The notes: generated from the letters alone by a model not told the origin. A stretch of DNA of 64,000 nucleotides from Paenibacillus xylanexedens (GCF_001908275.1 NZ_CP018620.1:248001-312000); one strand, 5' to 3'. Positions 35,306 to 45,209 are shown, counted from the stretch's first letter. Translations and numbers: made by a program.

Positions 35306-35500
35306 TTAACGAATCTGAGAGGCCTTATTCGGCTGAAATCCGAGTTACCAGTATTCTAACGAATATCAGACGCGTTAATCTGGTGGTGTTGCTCCTACTG
35401 GTGCTATTCCAATCGTTTTTGAGAGTAATAAGGTTACTGAGATTCGATAGAATTTCAATAACGCTAATTCAGTGCAAATAAGGTCCACTCAGTTCGTTAG
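35306..35500. repeat. Phased-unit palindromic element, copy 2 (complete)
   Basis: Four units. Direct units have TAACGAA starting at 35307 and 35357. Inverted units have TTCGATA at 35443-35449 and TTCGTTA at 35493-35499. Each pair is exactly 50 bp apart, total 195 bp. Units follow CTAACGAAYC, two variable bases, then AG-containing bases and CTTAT. Confidence 0.85.
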
Positions 35501-35529
35501 GTTGGAGTTTTAGTTGTACCTAGATAAAT

Positions 35530-35582
35530 GCAAAAAACCACCTGGACACAGGTATACTCGCTCTCCTGTTCAGATGGTTTAA
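35530..35582 (-). terminator. Terminator of the amylase gene
   Basis: On the minus strand AAACCATCTGAACAGG pairs with CCTGTGTCCAGGTGGTTT, followed by a run of six T residues. Confidence 0.85.
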
Positions 35583-35648
35583 CGATCTATCTATATACTG
35601 TTTTTATGCGGTCGGTGTACCTTTTCTTATCCTGCCTGGCACATGCCG

Positions 35649-37130
35649 TTACTCAGCGTCAGCGCAGTCCTCATTCTGTTCAGGAAGGGCCCATACCGAG
35701 ACGCCCCCACCGCACACATGGAAGGTGGCCCAGCCGTCTTCCTCAATGGTAATCTGATCATCACAGCTCTTCGTCAGATCCACCCAGACTTCACCAGCAC
35801 GATGCTCTCCGATGAACATTCTCTTCTCACCGTCATCCCCGTTGGAGATGACCACTGCACAACCGGAACCTTCGATTTCCTCTACGCCACGACGTACCCA
35901 GCCAATCGTATTGGCGTGATCGAAGTAATCTTCCTGCTCTCCATATGCCTTATTGCAACGGGCAGACAGCAGAATGTCCAGAATTTCTTTTTTGCCATCC
36001 ACAGGTTCAGGACCACCAATGCCATAATAATCCCCGTAAAATACAACCGGATACCCATCGCGACGTAATAAAGTCAACGCATACGCGCTCGGCTTAAACC
36101 AATCACCAATCCATGATTCCAACGCCTCATGAGGTTGGGAGTCATGATTATCTACAAAAGTTACCGCATGGGTAGGATGCGTCTGAACCAGGGTATCATC
36201 AAAAATTTTGGAGAGATCAAAGTCTCTACCTGCAAGCGAAGCCTCATGCAACTTGTAGTGAAGAGACACATCAAACAGGTCGATCTGATAGTCCACCGTA
36301 TCAAGGAATTCACGACATGCATCCAAGTTCGAGTTCCAGAACTCACCTACGATGTAGAAATCCTGACCGCGTTTGCGGATCATCTCTGCTGCAAATTCCT
36401 TAATGAATTCATGGTTGATATGCTTAATCGCATCCAGCCGGAATCCACCACACTGGAGGGTATCGATCAGCCATTTCCCCCAATCGATCATCTCGCGCCG
36501 AACATCCGGGTGGTTATAATCTATATTGGCGAACATCAGATAGTCATAGTTGCCAAACTCATCATCAACATTCTCATTCCATTTTTTATTCTCTCCTGCG
36601 ATGCGGAATACACCTGTTCGTTCTTCCCTGGCATCAAAGTCCGTGCCATTGAAGTGTTCAGAGTTCCATTTAAAAGAGGAGTATTGATCTCCGCGACCCG
36701 GGAATGTGAATTTGGTCCAGCCCTCAATCTCAAACGGCTCAGAAATTTCCTTCGTTCGATCATTCGGATCAACCTCAATCACTTTAAAAACTTCCGTCTC
36801 ATCTGCTCCGGCCTTGTGATTCATAACCAGATCCACATAGACGGCAATGCCGTTCTTCTGACACTCAGCAATGGCCTCCACCAGTTCCTGCTTGGTGCCA
36901 TATTTGGTCCGTACGGTACCCTTTTGATCAAATTCGCCCAGATCGTACAGATCATATACACCATAACCTGTATCTTCTGCTGACACTGCCTTGGTTACGG
37001 GTGGCACCCATACCGAGTCAATGCCTTTGGCTTTCAGTTCCGGGGCCATTTCAGCCAGTCGCTTCCAATGATCTCCGTCTGCAGCCAGGTGCCATTCAAA
37101 AAACTGCATCATGGTATGATTTCTCTTCAT
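35649..37130 (-). CDS. Cytoplasmic alpha-amylase (GH13, AmyS-like)
   Basis: 493 aa without signal peptide, so it acts inside the cell on maltodextrins or glycogen-type glucans. GH13 motifs: VYVDLVMNHKAG (region I), GGFRLDAIKH with the nucleophile Asp (region II), YIVGEFW with the acid/base Glu (region III) and TFVDNHDSQ with the transition-state Asp (region IV). QFFEWHLAADGDHWKRL at the start is typical of the liquefying-type GH13_5 subfamily. The ATG lies 9 nt after AAGGAGG. It has its own terminator. Confidence 0.95.
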   Translation of the reverse strand: MKRNHTMMQFFEWHLAADGDHWKRLAEMAPELKAKGIDSVWVPPVTKAVSAEDTGYGVYDLYDLGEFDQKGTVRTKYGTKQELVEAIAECQKNGIAVYVDLVMNHKAGADETEVFKVIEVDPNDRTKEISEPFEIEGWTKFTFPGRGDQYSSFKWNSEHFNGTDFDAREERTGVFRIAGENKKWNENVDDEFGNYDYLMFANIDYNHPDVRREMIDWGKWLIDTLQCGGFRLDAIKHINHEFIKEFAAEMIRKRGQDFYIVGEFWNSNLDACREFLDTVDYQIDLFDVSLHYKLHEASLAGRDFDLSKIFDDTLVQTHPTHAVTFVDNHDSQPHEALESWIGDWFKPSAYALTLLRRDGYPVVFYGDYYGIGGPEPVDGKKEILDILLSARCNKAYGEQEDYFDHANTIGWVRRGVEEIEGSGCAVVISNGDDGEKRMFIGEHRAGEVWVDLTKSCDDQITIEEDGWATFHVCGGGVSVWALPEQNEDCADAE

Positions 37131-37305
37131 TATAACCGACCTCCTTGATTGCTATCGAAGCGGACCGCGGAACGGATAGGGTAATCGCCGTTGTTCGTTC
37201 GTTGCTAACCAAGTTATAACCCTTTCACCCTACCCTTCAATCATATAAAGGAAAGAAAATCGAAAAATATATGCTACATGCATCATTTCATTCGTAGTTC
37301 GTTCA

Positions 37306-39618
37306 TCAAATTCGTTTATAGTCCCGCCACTCCTCGGGCAGTAGGGAACGATACGGTTCTTGGATAAAACGATCGTCGACCAGCACCAGCACACCCCTGT
37401 CTTCCTCCGTCCGAATCAGCCGTCCACCCGCCTGAAGCACCTTGTTCATACCCGGAAAAATATAGGCGTAATTGAATCCGTTGCGTCCTGTCCGATCATA
37501 ATAATCACGTAATACGTTGTTCTCCAGACCAATCTGCGGCAGCCCCGCACCTACCACAACGACGCCATTCAAGCGGTCTCCCGGCAGATCGACACCCTCA
37601 GAGAATACGCCACCCATGACGGCAAACACCAATCGTGTTCGTTCAGGATTGGGTTGAAAACCATCCAGAAACTGCTCCCGTTCCAGTTCGTTCATGCCTT
37701 GCTTTTGTATGACCGTATCTGCTTCACTTGGAAGCTGTGCATAGGTTTCATAGATCTCGCGCATATAAGGATAGGAAGGGAAGAAGACCATTAGATTGCT
37801 GCGCGGCCATTCACTTACCAGCTGTTGCAGCATCTCCGCAATGGGGCGCCGGGACTGTTCCCGATCCTTATAACGCACGGATAAGGGCAGGAGTCTCACA
37901 TCCAATTGTTCGCGCTGAAACGGCGATGGAATCTGCAATGTATAATCCTCTTCCTCTGCACCCAGCATATCCCGATAATAGCGAAGGGGTGACAATGTGG
38001 CCGAAAAATGAATGAGGGAGCGGAATCCTTTGGCCGTCTGACGAAGCAGTACCGAAGGATCGAGACAAAATAACTTTACTCTCACTTCACTTCGAACACA
38101 CTCTGCATACGTAATAAAACGTTCATCATACAGCTTGGCAATGCGCAGGAAATTCTGTGCCGTGAAGTAGGCATCCAACAGTAGCTGATCCGTCTCGGCA
38201 TTCCCCGAACCACCTTCAACAAGACATTGCTCCGCAACCATGACAAAAGGCTCCAGCCGTTCAATCAGTTCCTCCGGTGCTTCCTGCTGGATGATCTTTC
38301 CTTCTTCTCCACCGTTTTTCCGAAGGGTAATCAGATACTTATCAATGGCCCCGGTGTAGTCAACAATGGCTTTGGCAGCAGGCACACTACTGTCCAGCGA
38401 CTGGAACTCTCTTTTCACATCCAGAAATACTGCCTTCTCCAGCTCAGCGGAAAACATCATTCGGCCACGATCGACCAGATTATGAGCCTCGTCCACCAGT
38501 AACACCGTCTTGCGTTTCTGCTCCTCCAACATTCTTTTCAGAGAGATCCTCGGATCGAAAATATAGTTGTAATCGCAGATCACCGCATCGGCTGCATACG
38601 CCGCATCCAGGGAAAACTCAAACGGACATACCCGATGTTTGCGCGCATACTGCTCGATGACCGTACGTGTCATTAATGTCTCATGTTCCAGCATGTCCAG
38701 CACAGCCCCGTTAATACGGTCATAATATCCTTCGCACATGCCGCATTGCCCCGTATCACAAGCTTCTTCTTCCTTAAAACAAATCTTATCCTTCGCGGTC
38801 AGACTGATCACATGCATCTTCAATCCTTCCGATTGCATCCGGGCAAAAGCTTCTTCTGCCGCCACCCGTGTCGTCGTCCTCGCGGTCAGATAGAACAATC
38901 GGCTCGCTTCGCCTTCGCCAATCGCTTTGACCGTGGGGAACAGTACGGACATCGTTTTACCAATGCCTGTTGGTGCTTTGGCCATCAATCCCTGACCCTC
39001 ACGGATCGTCTTGTATACGGCTCCTGCCAGCTTCCGTTGTCCTTCCCGATATTTGCGAAAAGGAAACGGCAGCTCTTTCACACTGATATCACGCTTTTCT
39101 TCATATGCAGCGATCATCTCTGCATATGGCGCATAACCGGCAATCACTTCTGCCGCAAACTGCTCCAGTTCCTCTCGTTCTGCCATTCGGCGAAATCGTC
39201 TTTCTTCATGAGTTACCGAATGCACATACGTCAACTGCACTTGCATGCGTGGTTCATCTTGCTGAACGGCGTACATGTAGGCATACATCATGGCCTGCGC
39301 CCAGTGTACGGGAAGACCTTCTCCCAGATCATCCAGATTGCCCGCAGTTGATTTGATCTCATCCACCGTCAACTGACCCTCCAACCGGATCAGGCCATCA
39401 CATCGTCCCTCCACCACATAGGTCAAATCCCCATGTTGAATCTCAGCTTCGAGCACAATCTCTTTCAGATCCTCTTCGGTGTACTCCTTCTGTACCCGCT
39501 GGTGAATTCGAGTTCCCTCCTGCATCGATGCATTGGTCCGAAACCCTGGACGTATGCTGCCGCTGCGGTACACATACTCTACCAAAGGTCTAACCGATAT
39601 CCGAATTGTTGTTGTCAT
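37306..39618 (-). CDS. XPD/DinG-type ATP-dependent helicase with N-terminal PD-(D/E)XK-like domain
   Basis: 770 aa. The N-terminal region (about 1-160) has a nuclease-like core, YVVEGRCDGLI then LTVDEIKST, resembling the Asp / Glu-x-Lys of PD-(D/E)XK enzymes. Helicase motif I is MAKAPTGIGKTM (about residue 215). The Cys cluster CFKEEEACDTGQCGMC matches the 4Fe-4S domain of XPD-like helicases. The DEAH box is LLVDEAHNLVDRG, and late motifs include VFAVMGGVFSEGVDLPG and QAGGRLIRTEEDRG. Likely a 5'-3' DNA repair helicase. The nuclease-like part suggests it may also cut DNA, an inference from residues only. The start ATG has no strong ribosome binding site. Confidence 0.88.
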   Translation of the reverse strand: MTTTIRISVRPLVEYVYRSGSIRPGFRTNASMQEGTRIHQRVQKEYTEEDLKEIVLEAEIQHGDLTYVVEGRCDGLIRLEGQLTVDEIKSTAGNLDDLGEGLPVHWAQAMMYAYMYAVQQDEPRMQVQLTYVHSVTHEERRFRRMAEREELEQFAAEVIAGYAPYAEMIAAYEEKRDISVKELPFPFRKYREGQRKLAGAVYKTIREGQGLMAKAPTGIGKTMSVLFPTVKAIGEGEASRLFYLTARTTTRVAAEEAFARMQSEGLKMHVISLTAKDKICFKEEEACDTGQCGMCEGYYDRINGAVLDMLEHETLMTRTVIEQYARKHRVCPFEFSLDAAYAADAVICDYNYIFDPRISLKRMLEEQKRKTVLLVDEAHNLVDRGRMMFSAELEKAVFLDVKREFQSLDSSVPAAKAIVDYTGAIDKYLITLRKNGGEEGKIIQQEAPEELIERLEPFVMVAEQCLVEGGSGNAETDQLLLDAYFTAQNFLRIAKLYDERFITYAECVRSEVRVKLFCLDPSVLLRQTAKGFRSLIHFSATLSPLRYYRDMLGAEEEDYTLQIPSPFQREQLDVRLLPLSVRYKDREQSRRPIAEMLQQLVSEWPRSNLMVFFPSYPYMREIYETYAQLPSEADTVIQKQGMNELEREQFLDGFQPNPERTRLVFAVMGGVFSEGVDLPGDRLNGVVVVGAGLPQIGLENNVLRDYYDRTGRNGFNYAYIFPGMNKVLQAGGRLIRTEEDRGVLVLVDDRFIQEPYRSLLPEEWRDYKRI

Positions 39619-39717
39619 ACGATCACCCGTTCTGTTTGTAGTGACTATACTTTATCATGAAATATGCTTTTGGACACAGCACCACCTCGAAGAAGTGGAA
39701 AATATTATAAAGAGAGA

Positions 39718-39778
39718 TTGACTTCCCATCGTCCCATAAGTAAAGTTAACTTTACGTAAAGCAAACTTTACTTGTGGG
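39718..39778 (+). promoter_or_regulatory. XRE operon promoter overlapped by a 46-bp palindrome
   Basis: -35 TTGACT (39718-39723), 17-bp spacer and -10 TAAAGT (39741-39746). An imperfect palindrome spans 39733-39778: CCCA-AAG outer arms, then AAGTAAAGTT / AACTTTACTT and a perfect centre CTTTACGTAAAG. It covers the -10 box and reaches the GGGAGG ribosome binding site, so it can act as a DNA operator and also fold in the mRNA. Confidence 0.75.
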
Positions 39779-39787
39779 AGGATATAC

Positions 39788-40000
39788 TTGCAAAATCTAA
39801 TTAGAGACAAACGAATACATATGCACATCACACAGGAAGAACTGTCTCAACGCCTAAAGGTCTCCAGGCAGACCATCATATCGTTGGAATCCGGTAAGTA
39901 CAAACCTTCTCTTGTGCTTGCTCACAAGCTTGCCCAATTATTTGACTGTCAGATCGAGGAATTATTTATTTTTGAAGGAGATGAGAATATTGAGTTCTGA
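39788..40000 (+). CDS. Small XRE-family regulator
   Basis: 70 aa from a TTG at 39788, 6 nt after GGGAGG. It is a single Cro/C1-type helix-turn-helix: IRDKRIHMHITQEELSQRLKVSRQTIISLESGKYKPSLVLAHKLAQLF. The length and the ending FDCQIEELFIFEGDE are typical of stand-alone YozG/YgzD-like regulators. It probably binds the large palindrome overlapping its own promoter. The next gene starts within its last codons, so the membrane protein is translationally coupled and likely part of the same response. Confidence 0.88.
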   Translation: MQNLIRDKRIHMHITQEELSQRLKVSRQTIISLESGKYKPSLVLAHKLAQLFDCQIEELFIFEGDENIEF

Positions 40001-40304
40001 ATTACTGAATCGGATGATCGGTATCGGTGGAATTGTAGCTGGTTTGTTATTTGCAATAATCATTATTTTTTTCACAAGGTTGATTGCAAAAAAGCACAAC
40101 GGACTGGATGAGCGGTACCTCTATTGTATCACGAGAGCAAAGGCCTTCTCCTGGAATGCGACAACCATCAGTCTTGCTCTGGCTTGGATCCTTGTAGTTA
40201 TACTAGACGGGATATCGTTTTCTTTTTTCATTATTACTGCAGTGTTTGTCATTCATTGTTTATCTTCTATTGCGGCAAACCTGTACTACTCAGCTCGGAA
40301 TTAG
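39990..40304 (+). CDS. Small membrane protein coupled to the XRE regulator
   Basis: 104 aa from a TTG at 39990, 9 nt after AAGGAG; an in-frame ATG at 39981 touches that site and is less likely. The gene overlaps the XRE gene by 11 bp. Three hydrophobic segments are seen: IGIGGIVAGLLFAIIIIFF, ISLALAWILVVILDGISF and FFIITAVFVIHCLSSIAA. Similar XRE plus small membrane protein pairs are common in Bacillales, where some act in immunity to bacteriocins or in membrane-stress sensing. No specific function can be assigned. Confidence 0.7.
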   Translation: MSSELLNRMIGIGGIVAGLLFAIIIIFFTRLIAKKHNGLDERYLYCITRAKAFSWNATTISLALAWILVVILDGISFSFFIITAVFVIHCLSSIAANLYYSARN

Positions 40305-40368
40305 CCCACCTGTCCGATACATGTGAACCGATTGGACTCGCTGATTTCCATATGCTATCTTGAAATAG

Positions 40369-40893
<525 letters not shown>

Positions 40894-40942
40894 CGAATTG
40901 GGTCACATCTGGCTTTTATCGCAATAGCCCATGTTTTTTCGA

Positions 40943-40971
40943 ACCTCTTCCTGCATGGAAGAGGTTTTTTT
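40943..40971 (+). terminator. Terminator of hmoB
   Basis: Perfect 9-bp stem ACCTCTTCC/GGAAGAGGT with a TGCAT loop and a long T-run. Confidence 0.93.
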
Positions 40972-41064
40972 GCCGTCAATTGTAGATGGCTCTCATTTTT
41001 GACACAGCCATGCTGAGATAGGATAATACTTGTTAAATGAAACTTCGGAAGGGAAGGCGGTACC

Positions 41065-43047
41065 TTGTCACGCAGTTCACTCACCCGATTTCTAAGCGGA
41101 CCGTTTATATTCTTTACCATTATCATGATGATCAAAAGTTCACTGGCCTGGATTGTTATCTTCGATGACATCCCTGTCTGGAAACCACTGCTGACCGAAT
41201 TGCCGCTCATCTGGATCGGATTCTGTCTAATTGAGTGGTTTGCTGCCAAGCGGCGGATGTGGATATACCTTGCCATGAATTTGTTGCTCTCAGGGATTTT
41301 CTTTGCAGCCATCATGTACTACAAATACTATGGTGTAATCGTTAACTATCATGCGTTGGCACAGGTGAATCAGGTGACTTCGGTCAAGAGCAGCATGTTC
41401 TCTTTGCTTGATCCCTATTATTTGTTTATTTTTGCAGACGTGCTGATCATTGGGGGGATACTCATTCGTCGTCGGATCAAACTCGGGAGTACAGAACGCC
41501 CGAACCGCATTCCGCTTGAACGACGTGCCAGAAGACGTGTTGCTTCGGTCATTCTGACCCTGTCCATGATCCTCTGCATGCTTAACATCTATCCCAATCG
41601 GGCCAGCATGAGTGAGCTTACACAAGCAGAACAGATGGGCATCCTCGGTTACGAGGCGTATACCATCCTGGATCGACCTGATAAACCTGTGCCCATCGCT
41701 CACATTGATCAGACTGACATCGACCAACTGAAGCAAACGACCGAGCTTCCTGCGATTTTGGAGAAGGGTGCCGCGAGCGGACGCAATGTGATTATGCTCC
41801 AGTTGGAATCGTTTCAGAACTTTCTGATTGGATTAGAGGTAGATGGACAGGAGATTACGCCTAATCTGAATCAATTGGCTAGACAGAGCCTGTATTTTCC
41901 GAACTTTTATCAGCAAGTGGGACAGGGAAATACATCGGATGCAGAATTTGTTGTGAACACATCTTTCTACACCCCGCCGAACGGGGCAGCAACAACTGTA
42001 TATGCAGATAAAGCTCTGCCAAGTCTACCCAAGTTGATGTCAGCAAACGGATATAAGACAGCAACATTCCATACGAATGATGTTCGTTTCTGGAATCGGG
42101 ATCAGTTATACAAGGCACTTGGATTCGACCAGTATTATGATATTGATTATTTTGGCACACAGGACTCTATCGCCTTTTCGGCCTCGGATGAAGTCCTATA
42201 TTCCAAAACACTGGATAAGCTGGAATCCATGCAGTCTTCGGGCGATCCCTTCTATGCCCATATCATCTCCATGTCAGCCCACCACCCGTACACTTTGCCT
42301 AAAAACAAGGTGAAACTGACGCTGCCAGAGCGTTACAAGGATACGTTGCCCGGTGATTATCTGATATCACAGCATTATGCAGATCAGGCGGTTGGACAGT
42401 TGATTGCTGGATTGAAAGAACAGGGATTATGGGAAAATAGCTTGTTTGTCTTGTACGGGGATCACCTGGGACTTCCCATCTATTCACTGGATCGGGATGA
42501 CAAAGTCCTTATGAAAGAGTTGTATGGTCGGGAATACACATCAGCAGATATGATTAATATCCCACTCATTATCTCGGCACCGGGCGTTACCCCGGGTGTA
42601 CAACTGGAACAGATCGGAGGTCAGGTGGACATTCTGCCAACGATTGCCGGACTCACCGGAGTATCACTGGAGGAACAATTACATTTCGGACAGGATTTGC
42701 TGCGTGAAGGCGGAAATCTTCTACCGGAACGATATTACCTTCCTTCCGGGTCCGTGCTAAACGATGCTTCTCTCTTCATTCCCGCGAAAGGATACGGGGA
42801 TGGAACGCATTATTCCCTAGCTGATGCGGGCAGACAGGATGCCGTGCAAAAGCAGTTGAATGTTCCGTCAGAAGAGGTACCGAAAATTTCGGCGGACAAG
42901 GTACCTCCAGCATTCACCACACCCAATAACAGTGAGGTATCTTCTTCACGGTTTATAACAAAGGAACAGTACGATCGAGCATTGGATCTTGCACACTTGT
43001 CCAACAGTTATTTGAGCCAGCTACCGGATCGAAAGACTACACAATAA
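41065..43047 (+). CDS. LTA synthase-like sulfatase-superfamily membrane enzyme
   Basis: 660 aa from a TTG at 41065 after a GGAAGGCGG region. Five N-terminal membrane helices (residues about 1-170) are followed by an extracellular alkaline-phosphatase-type domain. The metal Glu is in MLQLESFQNFLIG and the catalytic Thr in GQGNTSDAEF. YKTATFHTNDVRFWNRD is typical of LtaS, and the late metal site is LYGDHLGLP. LtaS proteins polymerise glycerol phosphate from phosphatidylglycerol onto lipoteichoic acid. Primases and YfnI-type paralogues look alike, so the exact role is open. The tail beyond about residue 570 is variable and Ser/Pro-rich. Confidence 0.9.
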   Translation: MSRSSLTRFLSGPFIFFTIIMMIKSSLAWIVIFDDIPVWKPLLTELPLIWIGFCLIEWFAAKRRMWIYLAMNLLLSGIFFAAIMYYKYYGVIVNYHALAQVNQVTSVKSSMFSLLDPYYLFIFADVLIIGGILIRRRIKLGSTERPNRIPLERRARRRVASVILTLSMILCMLNIYPNRASMSELTQAEQMGILGYEAYTILDRPDKPVPIAHIDQTDIDQLKQTTELPAILEKGAASGRNVIMLQLESFQNFLIGLEVDGQEITPNLNQLARQSLYFPNFYQQVGQGNTSDAEFVVNTSFYTPPNGAATTVYADKALPSLPKLMSANGYKTATFHTNDVRFWNRDQLYKALGFDQYYDIDYFGTQDSIAFSASDEVLYSKTLDKLESMQSSGDPFYAHIISMSAHHPYTLPKNKVKLTLPERYKDTLPGDYLISQHYADQAVGQLIAGLKEQGLWENSLFVLYGDHLGLPIYSLDRDDKVLMKELYGREYTSADMINIPLIISAPGVTPGVQLEQIGGQVDILPTIAGLTGVSLEEQLHFGQDLLREGGNLLPERYYLPSGSVLNDASLFIPAKGYGDGTHYSLADAGRQDAVQKQLNVPSEEVPKISADKVPPAFTTPNNSEVSSSRFITKEQYDRALDLAHLSNSYLSQLPDRKTTQ

Positions 43048-43142
43048 TTGAATCTTTTCACTCGAACTCATCCATGCGGCGACCTTCCTCTTTACCATAG
43101 AGAGAACGGTCGCTATTTCTATTACGGAACCAGACTAGTGGC

Positions 43143-43661
43143 CTATCCATTCGTGAGCAGACCATTAAAGAGCCAGTTGCCTTCCTCGGAACGAATGAAA
43201 TAGAAATCCAATGCACTGTTTCCATCAGACCATACTATAGCCATATGTAAAATGACACGATCTGAATCCAGAGGATTAAATCCACGATACTCCAAATTAT
43301 TCAGGCTAACGTTTTGCAGAAAAGGGACTTCGTAATCCCCCTGTTCCAGTTTCGAAATAATGGTATTGTTCTGCTGCGATATTTCTATGTTCGATGAAGA
43401 CACCGATTCAAGATATGTATAGTTATTCGATTGCATCGCCGCCATCAGTTTAAACGTTATGTTCAGCGTTTCTCTTAAACTTTCTACTTCTTCCTGCTCT
43501 TTTGTGTCTTTTGCATCTTTTTCCTTCTGAATTTGTTCGTTATCTATGGCATCCTTGCGCTCCCTCTCCTGTACATCTGGTAGTGAAGCATCGTCACTTG
43601 AACTGCAGGCTGTTAAAAATAAAGCGAGCATCCATATCAACAAGATTCTGCTTTTTCTCAT
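43143..43661 (-). CDS. Putative lipoprotein
   Basis: 172 aa. Signal peptide MRKSRILLIWMLALF with lipobox LTAC, then a Ser/Asp and Lys/Glu-rich, probably coiled-coil tether (about residues 35-65) and a C-terminal domain of mixed alpha/beta pattern. That domain resembles small extracytoplasmic NTF2-like folds (DRVILHMAIVWSDG then FYFIRSEEGNWLFNG); this resemblance is weak. AAGGAGG precedes the ATG. Function unknown. Confidence 0.7.
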   Translation of the reverse strand: MRKSRILLIWMLALFLTACSSSDDASLPDVQERERKDAIDNEQIQKEKDAKDTKEQEEVESLRETLNITFKLMAAMQSNNYTYLESVSSSNIEISQQNNTIISKLEQGDYEVPFLQNVSLNNLEYRGFNPLDSDRVILHMAIVWSDGNSALDFYFIRSEEGNWLFNGLLTNG

Positions 43662-43774
43662 CTAATCTCCTCCTTAATAAAATGAATGAACACAAACACA
43701 TATCTTCCACATTTATGGTAACATATTCCATATAAAAAAAGAGTATCCTGTTCGTTCTGAAAAATAAACTAAAT

Positions 43775-43812
43775 AAGACCCGAACCTGTTAGTCCAGGCT
43801 CGGGTCTTTCAT
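43775..43812. terminator. Bidirectional terminator
   Basis: AAGACCCGAACCTG (43775-43788) pairs with CAGGCTCGGGTCTT (43795-43808), one mismatch, with A/T-rich flanks. It ends the acetyltransferase-nitrilase gene group. Confidence 0.88.
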
Positions 43813-43816
43813 ATGA

Positions 43817-44488
43817 TTACAACGGCAGTAACGCAACCGACTTACGAGCAGTCAATTGCTCCACCATGGCAAGCCATTCTTGCGGTTTATTCGGTAACAC
43901 CGCATAATATCGATTCAGGAAATCAGCCACTAGGCTTGCTGGCAGTTCACCAAGCGACTCATCACCTGGCATGAAGCACAGGTCCAATCCGCCAACCGCT
44001 TCCCCGTCCCCTTGCCAGGATGGATGAACATACGGGAAGTCCAGACGCTGATATCCCAGATGGGACAGCACTTCGCGACGCACATACGGGTCCATCGGCT
44101 TGATGCCGCCAAACTCGTGATCCTGACTCAGATAAGGGTTATAGATTTCGGCAAACATGCCGAACAATTCTTTCCCGTTTGCTGCAGCCAGCTTTTGCAG
44201 ATCACGCTTGCGGTGATTCGCCAGGAAACTGCCGATCCCCAGACCTTCACGCCCAATAATCGTGAAGTCCGTCATGGCTACGTTCCAGTCCTCGTAATAA
44301 CGGTACTCTGTCGCTCCAACAACCTGTCCCTCATGCACAGCCACGAACACCCGAATACCCGGATCTTCCAGTGGTTCTTCCCACAGTGGGAAGTCCAGCA
44401 CTTCTTCCCGCGGGAAAATCTCCTGCATCAACTTGTGCATTTGGGCAAACAATGGATCTTTAATGGATGTAATACGCGTGAATTCCAT
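43817..44488 (-). CDS. GNAT-like acetyltransferase (second of pair)
   Basis: 223 aa from the ATG at 44488, 9 nt after GAGGGGG. The pattern REEVLDFPLWEEPLED, VFVAVHEGQVVGATEYRYY and IIGREGLGIGSFLANHRKRDLQ suggests a GNAT fold with the acetyl-CoA loop at about residues 92-105. The C-terminal part (DFPYVHPSWQGDGEAVGGLDLCFMP) is longer than in typical GNATs. It starts 46 bp after the preceding GNAT gene, so the two are one operon. The substrate is unknown. Confidence 0.75.
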   Translation of the reverse strand: MEFTRITSIKDPLFAQMHKLMQEIFPREEVLDFPLWEEPLEDPGIRVFVAVHEGQVVGATEYRYYEDWNVAMTDFTIIGREGLGIGSFLANHRKRDLQKLAAANGKELFGMFAEIYNPYLSQDHEFGGIKPMDPYVRREVLSHLGYQRLDFPYVHPSWQGDGEAVGGLDLCFMPGDESLGELPASLVADFLNRYYAVLPNKPQEWLAMVEQLTARKSVALLPL

Positions 44489-44534
44489 GAATAAATACCC
44501 CCTCGATTGATGATGTATTTCGTTTAACATTTCT

Positions 44535-45209
44535 TTATCTGAACGGATTCCGCCACTCCATCAGGGCTGCATAGTTGTAGGATTCCTCATCGTCCAGATA
44601 GTCTGCGGTCACACCAACAGGCATGCGGCCACAGCGAAGCAGGAACGATATCACCGGGTCACGCCTCTCTCCTGCTGCTACCTGATCCAAGTATTCCTGT
44701 GCAGACAGTTGGTCTGCAACCAGATGATAACCTGGCATTCTACCAGCACCTAGTAACCGATCCATCCCCTGAGCGATGACAAGGTGGTACATCGCCTGCA
44801 TCATAAGCTGAGCCAGTCCCCATTTGCGGTACTTTGGACGAACACAGAGATCAACAATATACAGCGTGTTGCCATCCGACTGATGGTTACGAATATAACC
44901 GTCATCCGTTACTTCGGCCCAGGTATGACTTGCTGGATGTGCAGGGTCCCACTGCATCCGTAGCGAGGTCATCGAGCCAGCCAATTCTCCATCGACTTCA
45001 ATACAGATGGCACCCTCCGGGTAATGCTGCACATGACTGGTGAGCTGCTCTTGACTCCAGAGCAGCTCTTCCGGATAAGGAGGAGGGAAACTCTCCGCCT
45101 GAATGCGAATGAGTTCCTCAAAGTCGGATGCAACATAATTGCGAACGACTGCTTTTACCCTTTTACCACTTCGCTCCGGGTCGGTGATCAGCATTTCTTT
45201 GGTATACAT
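44535..45209 (-). CDS. GNAT acetyltransferase
   Basis: 224 aa. Motifs: VVRNYVASDFEELIRIQAESFPPPYPEELL at the N-terminus, then the acetyl-CoA binding region TLYIVDLCVRPKYRKWGLAQLMMQAMYHLV, and GAGRMPGYHLVAD. This type is found fused to a nitrilase domain in some bacteria (established for bifunctional GNAT/carbon-nitrogen hydrolase proteins). Here the nitrilase is a separate gene just upstream. AAGGGG lies about 11 nt before the ATG. A MITE-like repeat lies in the gap to the nitrilase gene. Confidence 0.88.
   Translation of the reverse strand: MYTKEMLITDPERSGKRVKAVVRNYVASDFEELIRIQAESFPPPYPEELLWSQEQLTSHVQHYPEGAICIEVDGELAGSMTSLRMQWDPAHPASHTWAEVTDDGYIRNHQSDGNTLYIVDLCVRPKYRKWGLAQLMMQAMYHLVIAQGMDRLLGAGRMPGYHLVADQLSAQEYLDQVAAGERRDPVISFLLRCGRMPVGVTADYLDDEESYNYAALMEWRNPFR

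Larger units (their letters stand above)
35109..35648. other. Intergenic region between lipoprotein and amylase genes
   Basis: A 540-bp stretch with no supported gene. It holds the complete phased-unit element (35306-35500) and the amylase terminator (35530-35582); both are listed separately. The remaining DNA to 35305 is the lipoprotein promoter side. Confidence 0.6.

Noticed and set aside
36129..36983. Long open frame on the plus strand (284 codons) opposite the amylase gene
   Set aside because: Antisense to an intact GH13 gene with all catalytic motifs; no start signal and no family resemblance.
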